DNA of 64,000 bases from Secundilactobacillus collinoides DSM 20515 = JCM 1123 (GTDB lineage Bacteria > Bacillota > Bacilli > Lactobacillales > Lactobacillaceae), in assembly GCF_001435975.1 (NCBI RefSeq), contig NZ_AYYR01000001.1, forward strand, positions 27,766-91,765, read 5' to 3'. A program made the position numbers and the translations under genes. This document shows positions 7,233-16,734 of this stretch, in pieces. The notes under the pieces are model-generated. The model saw nothing but the letters and a program-made list of their open reading frames with translations. It was not told the DNA's origin and made no database searches. How positions within the stretch are numbered: the first letter of the stretch is position 1; the number at the start of each line of letters is the position of its first letter.

Positions 7233-8069
7233 ATGAAGAAAGTATTTCGATTAGTCGGAATCGTCCTCTCCAGCTTAGTGGTGTTAGTGATGTTAACAGC
7301 CTGTGGCTCAAAACCATTGTCGGCGCAAAACGTGGTGACCAGAGCCAAACAGTCTAACACAATAACTTGGGGGGTCAAAGCCGATACCAAGCTATTTGGG
7401 TTGATGGATGTGAAGGACGATACAATCAAGGGATTTGATGTGGATATTGCTAAGGCAATTACCAAACAGATTTTAGGCCCAAAGGGAAAAGCAAAGTTTG
7501 TACAAGTCACAAGCCAGACCCGGATGCCGTTGCTTAAAAATGGGAACATTGATGCCATTATTGCAACGATGACCATCACGCCTGAACGTGAAAAACAAGT
7601 TGATTTTTCCAAGTCATATTTTGATGCCGGTCAATCATTGCTGGTAAAGGATGGCAGCCCAATTAAGAACATTAAGGACCTGAACAAAACGGGAACCGTA
7701 GTCCTAGGGGTCGTGGGTTCTAACTCCGTTCAAAATGTGGCCTTACATGCACCAAAGGCTAAGGTGCTTCAGTTGACCGATTACGCGCAAGCCATGACAG
7801 CCTTAAAGTCTGGTCAGGGTGCGGCATTGACAACTGATAACGGGATCCTTTATGGGATGGCCGTTGAAAACCCTGGCTATCAAGTTGTTGGCGGGACGTT
7901 TACCAAGGAACCTTATGGGATTGCGATTAACAAAGGTCAATCTGAGTTTAAGGGCGATGTGAATAAGGGGCTGCGGGCCATTGAAAAGAGCGGTGAGTAT
8001 AACCGCATCTTGAAGAAGTGGTTCGGTAACGTCAAAGGATTTAACTATAAGGAGATGGAACGGCATTGA
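7233..8069 (+). CDS. Amino acid ABC transporter, substrate-binding lipoprotein
   Basis: A 278-residue SBP_bac_3-type protein. A signal peptide ends in the lipobox LTAC with the lipidated Cys24, so it should be anchored to the outer face of the membrane. The binding fold includes GFDVDIAKAI and IIATMTITPEREKQVDFS, the family signature; the hinge region contains GTVVLGVVGSNS. The ligand is likely glutamine, glutamate, aspartate or a related polar amino acid. The last base pairs overlap the first permease gene (TTGA), which indicates translational coupling. Confidence 0.93.
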   Translation: MKKVFRLVGIVLSSLVVLVMLTACGSKPLSAQNVVTRAKQSNTITWGVKADTKLFGLMDVKDDTIKGFDVDIAKAITKQILGPKGKAKFVQVTSQTRMPLLKNGNIDAIIATMTITPEREKQVDFSKSYFDAGQSLLVKDGSPIKNIKDLNKTGTVVLGVVGSNSVQNVALHAPKAKVLQLTDYAQAMTALKSGQGAALTTDNGILYGMAVENPGYQVVGGTFTKEPYGIAINKGQSEFKGDVNKGLRAIEKSGEYNRILKKWFGNVKGFNYKEMERH

Positions 8070-8707
8070 TCTCAATCTTTCAAAACTATGGTGGCGAATT
8101 GTTGCAAGGGTTCGGCCAGACACTCCTCTGTAGTGTGATCGCACTGTTCTTCAGTTTGATCATTGGTTCGATGTTTGCAATTTTCGAAACCACCCCAATC
8201 AAATTTCTTCGGGTGATCGCCCGAATTTACATTGAAGTCTTTCGGAACATTCCACTGCTGGTTATCACGATGTTCTTCTTCGTGGTTATTCCGATGTTTG
8301 TGGTTAAAATCGGCGGCTTCACTGCTGGGACAATTGGGTTGACCATTTATACGTCAGCCTTCATTGCTGAAACTGTTCGGGCCGGGATTCAATCCGTTGA
8401 TCCTGGTCAGATGGAAGGTGCTCGAGCAAACGGCTTGAGTTTCTGGCAAGCGATGCGCTATATCGTTTTACCACAGGCCTTTCGTTACGTGATTCCACCA
8501 CTGGGCAACCAGTTCATTAACTTGGTTAAAAACTCATCTGTCCTGGCCTTCGTTGCCGGGTTTGATCTGATGTATCAAGGTAACGTCATTGCTTCGGATT
8601 CACTGAGTACCATGAGCACCTACATGTGTGTCGGTGTTTTGTACTTAGTCATCACGATGCCGTTGAGTTACTGGATGAGACATCTTGAAAAGAAACTGGC
8701 ATCATAG
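8066..8707 (+). CDS. Amino acid ABC transporter, permease 1
   Basis: A 213-residue inner-membrane permease with about five helices and the HEQRO/PAAT-type coupling loop EGARANGLSFWQAMRYIVLP that docks onto the ATPase. The start is a TTG overlapping the stop of the binding-protein gene in the sequence TTGA, with AAGGAGATGG just upstream; a later ATG would remove conserved N-terminal residues. It likely forms a heterodimer with the next gene product. Confidence 0.93.
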   Translation: MISIFQNYGGELLQGFGQTLLCSVIALFFSLIIGSMFAIFETTPIKFLRVIARIYIEVFRNIPLLVITMFFFVVIPMFVVKIGGFTAGTIGLTIYTSAFIAETVRAGIQSVDPGQMEGARANGLSFWQAMRYIVLPQAFRYVIPPLGNQFINLVKNSSVLAFVAGFDLMYQGNVIASDSLSTMSTYMCVGVLYLVITMPLSYWMRHLEKKLAS

Positions 8708-8719
8708 GGAGGTGCGATC

Positions 8720-9373
8720 ATGAAAGACTTTATCGACGCTTATTCGTGGATCAACATGCGTTATTTATTTCAGGGCCTTTGGATTACCGTGATCGTGTCA
8801 ATCGCATCGATTGCCGGTAGTTACGTCATTGGCACAATTTTAGGTATCATTCGTTACCTTAACATTAAGGTGTTATCCCCAGTTGTGGGGTTCATTATCG
8901 ATATTATTCGGAACCTGCCATTGCTGCTGATTATCTTCTTTACCTATTTCGGTTTGCCAAACTTGGGGTTGCGACCATCAAGTGTTTGGGCAACCATTCT
9001 GGCACTGATCATCTTCGAATCCGCAATGATTGCTGAAATTGTGCGGTCGGGGATCATTGCTGTTCCAACTGGCCAAATGGAAGGCGCCCGGGCAAACGGC
9101 TTAAGCTATAGCCAAACGATGTTGCACATTATTTTACCGCAAGCAATGAAGAAAATGATTCCAGCACTGGTCAGCCAATTCATTTCGCTGATCAAGGATA
9201 CGTCGTTGGCAACCATCATTGTGCTGCCGGATCTGATGCATAATGCTCAGATCGTCTACGGTGAAAATACGAGCTATATCTTACCAATGTTCCTGATGCT
9301 AGCGATTATGTATTTCGTGGTATGTTACGCGCTGTCGCTGGTTTCGCGAAGTTTGGAGAAGAGAATGAGTTAG
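8720..9373 (+). CDS. Amino acid ABC transporter, permease 2
   Basis: A 217-residue permease paralogous to the preceding gene, again with the cytoplasmic loop EGARANGLSYSQTMLHIILP. AGGGAGGTG precedes the ATG, 12 bases after the previous stop. Two different permeases, one ATPase and one binding protein make this a complete PAAT importer of the GltIJKL/GlnHMPQ layout. It is the last gene before a shared terminator. Confidence 0.93.
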   Translation: MKDFIDAYSWINMRYLFQGLWITVIVSIASIAGSYVIGTILGIIRYLNIKVLSPVVGFIIDIIRNLPLLLIIFFTYFGLPNLGLRPSSVWATILALIIFESAMIAEIVRSGIIAVPTGQMEGARANGLSYSQTMLHIILPQAMKKMIPALVSQFISLIKDTSLATIIVLPDLMHNAQIVYGENTSYILPMFLMLAIMYFVVCYALSLVSRSLEKRMS

Positions 9374-9452
9374 GACACAGCGTGTGGCAGCAAACGGTTT
9401 AGCACAGTAGCCAAGTATGCATTTTGTCAAAACGTTTTATTCAAAACCGACA

Positions 9453-9496
9453 CAAAAAAGGACCTCGGAAATTCACTTCCGTGGCCCTTTTAATTT
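9453..9496. terminator. Bidirectional terminator between ABC operon and hflX
   Basis: AAAAAAGGACCTCGGAA and TTCCGTGGCCCTTTT form a hairpin with T runs on both strands, between convergent transcription units. Confidence 0.85.
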
Positions 9497-9522
9497 ACAT
9501 AAATTGTTATTTTAAAACACTA

Positions 9523-10806
9523 TCAAGCTTCACTCGATACATAGTATTTTTGGAATCGCTGAAAATCAATATCCGTGACTTCCGCGGTCATTTCGGTGCC
9601 CTCAGCCTTGTAATCTGTGTTTAAGACGGAGGCATGTTCGTTCAAGTATGAAACAACATCGCCCTTATCAAACGGAATTAGGAAGGTGGCAGTCACAAAG
9701 TTTTTAAAGACCTTCTTCTTGATAGCGTCAACTAACAGGTCAATGGAGGCATCATCGTTTGCTGAAATGACTAGCTGATCACCAGCCTGGGTTGGATACT
9801 CGCTGTCGGTTAAATCGGCTTTATTAAAGACGGTCAGCATTGGGAGGTCGGGAACACCAATCTCACGCAACGTTTTTTCAGTTGTCGTCATCATGTTGGC
9901 ACGGTCATTGCTGGAGTAGTCAACGATCTGTACCAGCAGGTCTGCATTGGCTGCCTCATACAGCGTTGATTTGAATGCTTCGACAAGTGTCGTCGGCAGC
10001 TGTGAAACGAATCCGACCGTATCGCTCAACAGTAATTTTTTGGCATCTTCAAACTGGAGCTGACGCACGCTTGTATCCAAAGTGGCAAACAGCATGTTTT
10101 TAACCATCACTTGTTTATCATCGTTCATCCCAAAGCGTTTGATCAGTTCGTTCATGATGGTTGACTTGCCCGCGTTTGTATAACCAATCAAGGCGACGTT
10201 AGGGAGGTGGCCTTTTTCCCGTTGCTGACGTTTGACTTCTGCCGAACGGTTTACTTCTTTGAGTTCGTGACGGACATGGTTGATCTGCCGTTGCACGGTC
10301 CGACGGCTTAATTCGATCTGAGCTTCACCAGCACCACGGTTGGTAAAGCCGCCGCCAGCGCTTGTTCCAGTTTGTTGGTCCAAACTCTGGTTAGCAGCGG
10401 TATGCAACCGGGGCATTTGGTATTGTAATTTTGCGAGTTGAACCTGCAACTTGGCTTCGCGACTTTGAGCCCGGTTGGCAAAGATGGCAAGAATCAAACC
10501 GGTTCGGTCCATCACAGGAACTTTAACGACCTTTTCTAAGTTTCGAATCTGGCTGGGCGTCAATTCATCGTTAGCAACGACGATCTCTGCACCAGTCTCA
10601 ACCACGATATCGCGCAATTCTTCAACTTTCCCAGTCCCAAAATAGGTGGCTGCAATGGGTTTGGGGAGACTTTGATCGATGCGTTCGACAACGTTCATGT
10701 TGTTAGCAGTGCTTAAAGCAGCCAATTCAGCCATCCCATAGTTGAAATTGGCACGACCGGTGTTCAAGCCAATGTTGATAACCGGTGTTAATTCGCTGTT
10801 ATCCAT
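9523..10806 (-). CDS. hflX: GTPase HflX
   Basis: A 427-residue ribosome-associated GTPase that rescues or splits stalled ribosomes, mainly under stress. Domains in order: HflX N-terminal domain (1-115) with the ATYFGTGKVEEL element, a coiled/glycine-rich linker (GGGFTNRGAGEAQIELSRR), then the G domain with G1 GYTNAGKS (208-215), G3 DTVG (262-265) and G4 NKAD (about 343). The frame extends 57 codons further upstream through the repeat element at 10862-10980, but the ATG at 10806 after GGAAATGAGG gives the usual family length. Monocistronic. Confidence 0.93.
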   Translation of the reverse strand: MDNSELTPVINIGLNTGRANFNYGMAELAALSTANNMNVVERIDQSLPKPIAATYFGTGKVEELRDIVVETGAEIVVANDELTPSQIRNLEKVVKVPVMDRTGLILAIFANRAQSREAKLQVQLAKLQYQMPRLHTAANQSLDQQTGTSAGGGFTNRGAGEAQIELSRRTVQRQINHVRHELKEVNRSAEVKRQQREKGHLPNVALIGYTNAGKSTIMNELIKRFGMNDDKQVMVKNMLFATLDTSVRQLQFEDAKKLLLSDTVGFVSQLPTTLVEAFKSTLYEAANADLLVQIVDYSSNDRANMMTTTEKTLREIGVPDLPMLTVFNKADLTDSEYPTQAGDQLVISANDDASIDLLVDAIKKKVFKNFVTATFLIPFDKGDVVSYLNEHASVLNTDYKAEGTEMTAEVTDIDFQRFQKYYVSSEA

Positions 10807-10861
10807 AGTTTTATCATCCTCATTTCCTATGAGTTGAGTATAACACAGAGAGTGTGGAGAA

Positions 10862-10980
10862 AGGCGGTTAAGGAGTGGCGCCCAGTGGCCGTCGACCGCA
10901 AAAGTCGGAACCTGGCTTTTGCGGTCGACGGCCACTAGGTGCAACTCCTTGCCTTTGGGAACACGTTTCGACGCCAAAAG
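10862..10980 (-). repeat. Dispersed palindromic repeat, copy 2
   Basis: A perfect 21-bp inverted repeat (10884-10904 and 10916-10936, containing GGCCGTCGACCGC) with an 11-base loop. Its flanks read, on the minus strand, GGCGTCGAAACGTGTTCCC at one end and CGCCTTTCTCCACACTCTCT at the other. The same ends occur around the palindrome at 60547-60673 and in the tandem repeat at 3768-4010, while the stem arms differ. It lies upstream of hflX. Confidence 0.8.
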
Positions 10981-11367
10981 AGCAAAACGTCTGTGATGAT
11001 GGGGCCTTTAGAAAATGTAGACTAGTCGAACTAGCGCGTGGTCAAAAACGGCTAGATGCAAGCATTCCAACAAAATCAATTAATACTGGTGCATGAGTAT
11101 TCACATTCAAAAATAGTAATCTAACAATCATATCAAAGTAATGCACCATCATATACGTTAGCATCCTAACGATGCACTGAATATTACACACTGAATAATC
11201 CCAACTATTTCATACCTATACATATCAACGAATCCTAATGATAAATTAATACGTTCTTTTCACTTACTTTTGTTACATAATTATTTTTTGACATTTAAAA
11301 CCAGTCACAACAATATACGTACCAACGTTTCATGTTAGGTGACACTGAAAAATATAAAAATTCATTA

Positions 11368-11396
11368 TTGATTTTAATTATTCACTAATGTACTAT
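11368..11396 (+). promoter_or_regulatory. Promoter of the first oppA
   Basis: TTGATT, 17 bases, TACTAT, embedded in ATTGATTTTAATT, which is shared with the promoter of the second oppA. Confidence 0.6.
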
Positions 11397-11475
11397 TAAT
11401 GCGTTATTCATTTTGGGTTTATGAATGACGTGTTTTTGTCATTATTATTGTGTGTGTTTAGGAGGAAATAGAACA

Positions 11476-13128
11476 ATGAAGTTAAGAAGACTCGCTGAGT
11501 TAGCCGCGGTCGCAGGTGTCGCATTGACGCTTGCAGCATGCGGTAGCAAGCAGTCTGGTTCATCATCTAATGGCAGTTATGCAGCCAAACAGACGGTTAA
11601 CTGGATGGAAAGTTCACAGTTGCCAACAATGGATATTTCATTAGCAACTGATGAGATTAGTATGGATATGCTGAACAACACCAACGAAGGGTTGTACCAC
11701 TTGGGCACGGACAACAAAGTTGAGGCTGGGATGGCAACCAAGACCAAGATCAGCAAGGACCAAAAGACCTGGACCTTCACCTTGCGGAAAAACGCAAAGT
11801 GGAGCAACGGTGACCCTGTGACCGCGCAAAACTTCGTCTACAGCTGGCAACGGACGGTTAATCCTAAGACCGCTGCTCAGTACGCGTACATCTTTGATGG
11901 CGTGAAGAATGCTGATAAGATTATGAATGGTAAGGCACCGGTCAGCAGTTTAGGTATCAAGGCTGATGGGAAGTACAAACTGACTGTTACTTTGGAAAAG
12001 AACATCCCATACTTCAAGTTACTGCTCGGGTACGTACCATTCTTCCCACAAGACGAATCCTTTGTTAAAAAAGAGGGTAAGGCATATGGAACCAAGGCCA
12101 GCGCGGTTCTTTCAAACGGACCGTTCAAGATCGAAGGCTGGACTGGGACCAATGATTCATGGAAGTTGGTTAAGAGCAACACGTATTGGGATGCGAAGAA
12201 CGTGCATTTGAAGACCCTGAATGATCAAGTAACGAAGGATTCTCAAACTGCGCTGAATCTATTCCAGAGCGGTAAGCTTGATGAGGCTGTTTTGAGTGGG
12301 AACCAAGTTAAGAACATGCTGAACAACAAAGAAATGAATGTTCGGCCAATGTCACGGTCTGCCTATCTTGAAATGAACCAGAAAAAGGTTCCTGCTTTCA
12401 AAAACCAAAAGATTCGCCAAGCGATTTCTTATGCGTTGAACCGCAAATCTTTGACGAAGGACGTGTTATCTGACGGTTCGTTTGCAGCCAAGGGCTTCGT
12501 CACAAAGGGGCTTGCAAAGAATCCGAAGACTGGCGCTGACTTTACCAAGGATGCTGACAGCAACGGTACTGGTACGTCTTACAATGCAACAAAGGCTAAG
12601 CAGCTTTGGAAACAAGGCTTGAAGGCCATTGGCAAGAAGTCGGTTTCCTTTACACTGATGACTGATGATACGCCACAGGAAAAGGAAACTGGCGAGTATG
12701 TTCAAAGTCAATTGCAAAAGGAATTACCTGGGATTAAGGTTTCACTCAATGCTATTCCATACAAGCAACGGTTGGCTAAGTCTGCATCTCACAACTTCCA
12801 GATGGTCTTAACACTTTGGGGTGCTGATTACTCAGACCCATCGACAGATTTGGATATTATGACTTCTGACAATTCATACAACAACGGTCAGTGGAAGAAC
12901 ACGGCATACGATAAACTGGTTGAAAAGGCCGGCAATGAGGATGCTAATAAACCACAAGCACGTTGGAACGATATGGTTAAGGCTGAACAGATCTTGATGA
13001 AGGATCAGGGTGTCATTCCACTGTTCCAAGCAACAATGCCGCAAATGTTGAACTCAAAAGTTAAGGGTGTTATTTACAACACCGCTGGGACACCATTTAA
13101 CTTCAAGAATATGTACGTTTCTAAATAA
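11476..13128 (+). CDS. oppA: Oligopeptide-binding lipoprotein OppA, copy 1
   Basis: A 550-residue SBP_bac_5 family lipoprotein that captures peptides for the Opp importer. The signal peptide ends in TLAAC with lipid-bearing Cys22. Family features include the segment TWTFTLRKNAKWSNGDPVTA and the ligand-gating FVYSWQRTVNPK region. The open frame starts at 11425, but AGGAGG at 11460-11465 is ten bases before the ATG at 11476. It has its own promoter, is followed by a terminator hairpin, and lies upstream of a second oppA and oppBCDF, so binding proteins can be made in excess over the transporter. Confidence 0.95.
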   Translation: MKLRRLAELAAVAGVALTLAACGSKQSGSSSNGSYAAKQTVNWMESSQLPTMDISLATDEISMDMLNNTNEGLYHLGTDNKVEAGMATKTKISKDQKTWTFTLRKNAKWSNGDPVTAQNFVYSWQRTVNPKTAAQYAYIFDGVKNADKIMNGKAPVSSLGIKADGKYKLTVTLEKNIPYFKLLLGYVPFFPQDESFVKKEGKAYGTKASAVLSNGPFKIEGWTGTNDSWKLVKSNTYWDAKNVHLKTLNDQVTKDSQTALNLFQSGKLDEAVLSGNQVKNMLNNKEMNVRPMSRSAYLEMNQKKVPAFKNQKIRQAISYALNRKSLTKDVLSDGSFAAKGFVTKGLAKNPKTGADFTKDADSNGTGTSYNATKAKQLWKQGLKAIGKKSVSFTLMTDDTPQEKETGEYVQSQLQKELPGIKVSLNAIPYKQRLAKSASHNFQMVLTLWGADYSDPSTDLDIMTSDNSYNNGQWKNTAYDKLVEKAGNEDANKPQARWNDMVKAEQILMKDQGVIPLFQATMPQMLNSKVKGVIYNTAGTPFNFKNMYVSK

Positions 13129-13176
13129 GCGTTTATATTATAGTAGAAATGACCAATTTTGAGGTTGGTTAGACGA

Positions 13177-13209
13177 GTGGGTATTCTCATTGATGGAATA
13201 CTCACTTTT
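13177..13209 (+). terminator. Terminator-like hairpin after oppA1
   Basis: GTGGGTATTC / GAATACTCAC stem (one G-U pair) with a short loop, followed by TTTTCT. The T run is short, so readthrough is likely. Confidence 0.6.
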
Positions 13210-13541
13210 CTGTCCTATGCTAATGATTAAAAGCTGGCTTAAAAGGGCATAAAAGGGCCGTGACGCGCCTGTTTATACAACTTACGACCAAGATAACCGG
13301 TCGTTTTAGAAATCCTTCTCAGCTGTGAAACACATCAAATTCTAAGATGAATGAAATATTCGGCACTATTAAGAAATAGTGTTTGAAAAATACAGATTGA
13401 TCAGACCTGCAGGCAGTCTTTAATGTCCATTGCAATGTGACATTTTGGTGTTAAGTATTGATAAGGTGAGGTATTAGCCGAGCATCATTCGTGATAGAAT
13501 GAGAGCAGTCAGATGGTTTTATAAAATAAATAAAGCCTGGC

Positions 13542-13555
13542 AGAAAACGGTTTCA
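13542..13555. promoter_or_regulatory. cre-like site (CcpA) upstream of oppA2
   Basis: AGAAAACGGTTTCA matches TGWAANCGNTNWCA at 13 of 14 positions. It lies about 100 bases upstream of the oppA2 -35, a position where CcpA would more plausibly activate or act from a distance than block the promoter. Confidence 0.4.
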
Positions 13556-13656
13556 TTCGTGAAAAGATATACCGGTAACGAAAAAATATGCACCGTTTGA
13601 GCGCAATCAACACGGGGATTAAGTGGTTATGAGCACGTGAAAATGATAAACCGTCA

Positions 13657-13685
13657 TTGATTTTAATTGTTTTCTAATATACAAT
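13657..13685 (+). promoter_or_regulatory. Promoter of the second oppA
   Basis: TTGATT, 17 bases, TACAAT. The surrounding TCATTGATTTTAATT is almost identical to the oppA1 promoter. Confidence 0.6.
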
Positions 13686-13751
13686 AAAACCATTCTAACT
13701 ACATATTCATAAGTCAGTATGTTTATGCGGTAAAAAGGGGTTGTATTGCTT

Positions 13752-15389
13752 ATGAAACTTAGCTCTGCTGTAAAGCTGGGTGCCGTTTCTGCTGCTTCTT
13801 TACTTTTATTGGCCGCGTGTGGGTCTAAAAGCAGTAGTAAAAACCTAGCCAGTAATCAAACGTTGAATTGGGTGGAAACTTCCAACATTCCAACGATGGA
13901 TCCGTCACAATCGACTGATATCGTGAGTGGGACTGCGCTGAACAACGTTGATGAAGGTTTGTTACGAATTGGGACCGATTCCAAGGTGCGGCCTGGGATC
14001 GCCAAGTCTTATACTATTTCTAAAGATGGTAAGACTTGGACGTTCAAGCTACGCCATGCAAAATGGAGTAACGGTGATCCTGTAACCGCTCAAAACTTCG
14101 TCTTCGGTTGGCAACGTACTGTTAAACCTTCAACGGCATCACAATATGCGTACTTGTATGATCACGTTAAGAACTATACCGCGGTCAACACAGGTAAGAT
14201 GTCACCGTCTAAACTTGGGGTTAAGGCGGAAGGTAAGTACAAACTGGTTGTAACGTTGTCACGACCACAAAGCTACTTTAAGTGGATTCTCGGTTCACCA
14301 GCGCTTGATCCTCAGGACGAAAAGATTGTTAACAAGTATGGCTCAAAGTTTGCGTCAAACTCGAGTCACGCTGTCTACGATGGGCCGTTCAAGTTAGCCG
14401 GCTGGACTGGGACTAACAACACTTGGCAGTTGGTCAAGAACACGAAATACTGGAATGCCAAGGCAACGAAGCTTAAGAAGGTCAATTTCCAAGTTATCAA
14501 GGATCAAGGGACTTGGCTTAGCCAGTATCAAAGCGGTAAAGTTGACGAAATCATTACGGATGGGACACAGTACAAACAGTTAAAGAACTCTAAGGAAATG
14601 CACCTTAGAAATTCTGCATCTACTTTCTATTTGGAAATGAACCAACGTAAGAACGGCTACTTCAAGAATAACTTGTATGCTCGTAAAGCTGTGTCATTGG
14701 CAATCAACAAGACGCAATTAGCAAATAACGTTTTGGCAGATGGGTCAAAGCCGGCAAAGGGGTTAGTATCAACGGGCTTGGTTAAGAATGGGTCAACAGA
14801 CTTCGCATCTGCAGCCTACGTTAAATCAGGTGTTGAATACAATCTCAAGCAAGCTAAGATCGACTGGAAGAAAGGCTTGAAACAAGCTGGTAAGTCAAGC
14901 GTTTCACTGAGCATTTTAGCTGATGATACACCAGCTGGTAAATCAACTTCTGAATTCCTTCAAAGTGAGTTGTCAAAGCTTCCTGGATTAAAAGTTTCCG
15001 TTGAAAACGTGCCATTCAGTGTTCGTTTGAGCCGGTCAACTAAGGGTCAATTTAACATGGTTGTCGGAGGTTGGATCGCCGACTTCCCAGATGCAATTTC
15101 CTTTAGCTCACTGTTTACGTCTGATAACGCTTATAACCGTGGTCAGTGGAAGAACACCGCATATGACACCTACGTTAAAAACGCTGAAGGCAAGGACGCT
15201 AACAACAAGACTGCCCGTTGGGACGATTTAGTTAACGCTGAAAAGACGTTGATGACTCAACAAGGGATCGTGCCGCTGTATCAACAAACTCAAGCGCAAC
15301 TGCTTAAGTCAAAGGTTCATGGTCTCCAGTACTTCCCAACCGGTGCACAATGGGACTTTAGCCACGCTTACATTTCAAACTCGAAATAA
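13752..15389 (+). CDS. oppA: Oligopeptide-binding lipoprotein OppA, copy 2
   Basis: A 545-residue SBP_bac_5 lipoprotein, a clear paralogue of copy 1 (shared TWTFKLR-AKWSNGDPVTAQNFV and QYAYLYD-like segments). The signal peptide ends in LAAC with Cys23. The frame is open from a TTG at 13746; the ATG at 13752 is used, but AAGGGG at 13735-13740 fits either start. The two binding proteins probably differ in peptide preference while sharing OppBCDF. The paralogues have diverged widely outside the motifs, so the duplication is not recent. Confidence 0.94.
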   Translation: MKLSSAVKLGAVSAASLLLLAACGSKSSSKNLASNQTLNWVETSNIPTMDPSQSTDIVSGTALNNVDEGLLRIGTDSKVRPGIAKSYTISKDGKTWTFKLRHAKWSNGDPVTAQNFVFGWQRTVKPSTASQYAYLYDHVKNYTAVNTGKMSPSKLGVKAEGKYKLVVTLSRPQSYFKWILGSPALDPQDEKIVNKYGSKFASNSSHAVYDGPFKLAGWTGTNNTWQLVKNTKYWNAKATKLKKVNFQVIKDQGTWLSQYQSGKVDEIITDGTQYKQLKNSKEMHLRNSASTFYLEMNQRKNGYFKNNLYARKAVSLAINKTQLANNVLADGSKPAKGLVSTGLVKNGSTDFASAAYVKSGVEYNLKQAKIDWKKGLKQAGKSSVSLSILADDTPAGKSTSEFLQSELSKLPGLKVSVENVPFSVRLSRSTKGQFNMVVGGWIADFPDAISFSSLFTSDNAYNRGQWKNTAYDTYVKNAEGKDANNKTARWDDLVNAEKTLMTQQGIVPLYQQTQAQLLKSKVHGLQYFPTGAQWDFSHAYISNSK

Positions 15390-15789
15390 GCGCGTCGTTT
15401 GAGAGATTTACACGTGAAGAATTACTGATAGCGTGGGGTTGTGGCGCTTCTAAGTGCCATGACTGAAAGTGTTGGTGCGTTATTGATCGAAGCTGATGGT
15501 TGCTGCAAATTGACTTTGAGGGATTGAAATATTTCACCAAAGTTAGCAATAAGTGAGTGAAATTGCAGCGTGCAACGACACTCAGACCATTAAGCTGTTG
15601 ATTACTAATGGCACAACACTCTAAATAAATGGTAGCTCCACCGTCTAATCACATTGAGAGTGTGTTCTGATAGGTTTCGTGGAAGTAAGGATTGATATGC
15701 CGATCCTTACTTTTACATATATAAAATCGTCATTTTACAGTCATGATAAAATAGGATTAGTCTGCAAAATAGAAATGAGAGGTATTTTC
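15390..15789. other. Intergenic region between oppA2 and oppB
   Basis: About 400 bases with no convincing gene and no clear terminator. AT-rich TAAAAT-like sequences at 15720-15760 could provide a separate oppB promoter, but no proper -35 is visible. Confidence 0.35.
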
Positions 15790-16719
15790 ATGGCGAAGTA
15801 TTTAGCAAAGCGGATATTTTATCTGCTCCTGACATTATTTATCGTCATCACCGTCACGTTCTTCATGATGAAGTTATTGCCCGGGACACCGTTGACTAAC
15901 CAAGCCAAATTGTCCCCGCAAGAACAGCATTTGATTTTGAAACAATATGGGTTGACTAAGCCTGTATGGCAGCAATACTTGCTTTACGTTGTTGGCATCT
16001 TCCATGGCAACTTTGGGACATCCTTCCAATTTAGTGACCAACCTGTTTCGTACCTGATCTCCAGCCGGATCGGACCTTCCCTGCTACTTGGGGCACAGGC
16101 CATGATCATCGGGGTGCTTCCAGGAATCTTATTTGGTGCCCTTGGTGCCATCAACAAGAACACCTGGATCGATTCTGGAACAACGATCATCTCAATTCTT
16201 GGGATCTCAATTCCAAGTTTCGTGTTGGCTGTTCTCCTTCAGTACTATGTCGGTTTGAAATTGGGTTGGTTCCCAATTGCCGACTGGGGCGGTTTCTCGT
16301 ATACCGTCCTACCGACTCTGGCACTAGCGGCCTCGCCGTTCGCCGATACGGCCCGGTTTATCCGGACCGAAATGGTGGACGTACTGAATTCTGATTACAT
16401 TGAACTCGCGACCGCTAAAGGGATGAGCAAATGGGGTGTGATTTACCACCATGCGCTCCGGAACAGTTTGATTCCCGTTGTTACGATCATTGGACCGCTG
16501 GCCGTTAATATTATGACCGGGTCGATGGTTATTGAAAACATCTTCTCCGTTCCTGGTATCGGGGAACAATTTGTTAAGTCGATCCTGACCAACGACTACC
16601 CAACGATTATGGCCGTGACCATCGTTTACAGTGTCATGCTGATGGTTGTGTTGTTGTTGACGGATATTGTTTACGGTATCATCGATCCGCGGATTCGACT
16701 GACTGGGAACAGTAACTAA
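15790..16719 (+). CDS. oppB: Oligopeptide ABC transporter permease OppB
   Basis: A 309-residue permease with six helices. The N-terminal RIFYLLLTLFIVITVTFFMM, the periplasmic loop starting LPGTPL, and the coupling loop DYIELATAKGMSKWGVIYHHALRN are OppB/DppB signatures. The open frame begins at 15679, but the ATG at 15790 after GAGAGGT gives the normal family length; the 37 extra codons lack family similarity. It pairs with OppC to form the channel and starts a tight four-gene operon. Confidence 0.95.
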   Translation: MAKYLAKRIFYLLLTLFIVITVTFFMMKLLPGTPLTNQAKLSPQEQHLILKQYGLTKPVWQQYLLYVVGIFHGNFGTSFQFSDQPVSYLISSRIGPSLLLGAQAMIIGVLPGILFGALGAINKNTWIDSGTTIISILGISIPSFVLAVLLQYYVGLKLGWFPIADWGGFSYTVLPTLALAASPFADTARFIRTEMVDVLNSDYIELATAKGMSKWGVIYHHALRNSLIPVVTIIGPLAVNIMTGSMVIENIFSVPGIGEQFVKSILTNDYPTIMAVTIVYSVMLMVVLLLTDIVYGIIDPRIRLTGNSN

Positions 16720-16734
16720 ATGGGAGGAAAATAA

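Larger units (their letters stand above)
10807..11475. other. Long intergenic region between hflX and oppA
   Basis: About 670 bases. The first part holds the palindromic repeat (10862-10980). The rest, 11090-11460, is very AT-rich and contains the oppA promoter at 11368-11396 but no recognisable gene. A short perfect palindrome CTAGT-CGA-ACTAG lies near 11025. Confidence 0.5.
13129..13751. other. Intergenic region between the two oppA genes
   Basis: About 620 bases without a gene. It contains a terminator (13177-13209), a cre-like site (13542-13555) and the oppA2 promoter (13657-13685). The stretch 13215-13540 shows nothing recognisable. Confidence 0.5.

Noticed and set aside
10875..11096. 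73-codon frame across the palindromic repeat near hflX
   Set aside because: It only reads through the inverted repeat and has no ribosome binding site.
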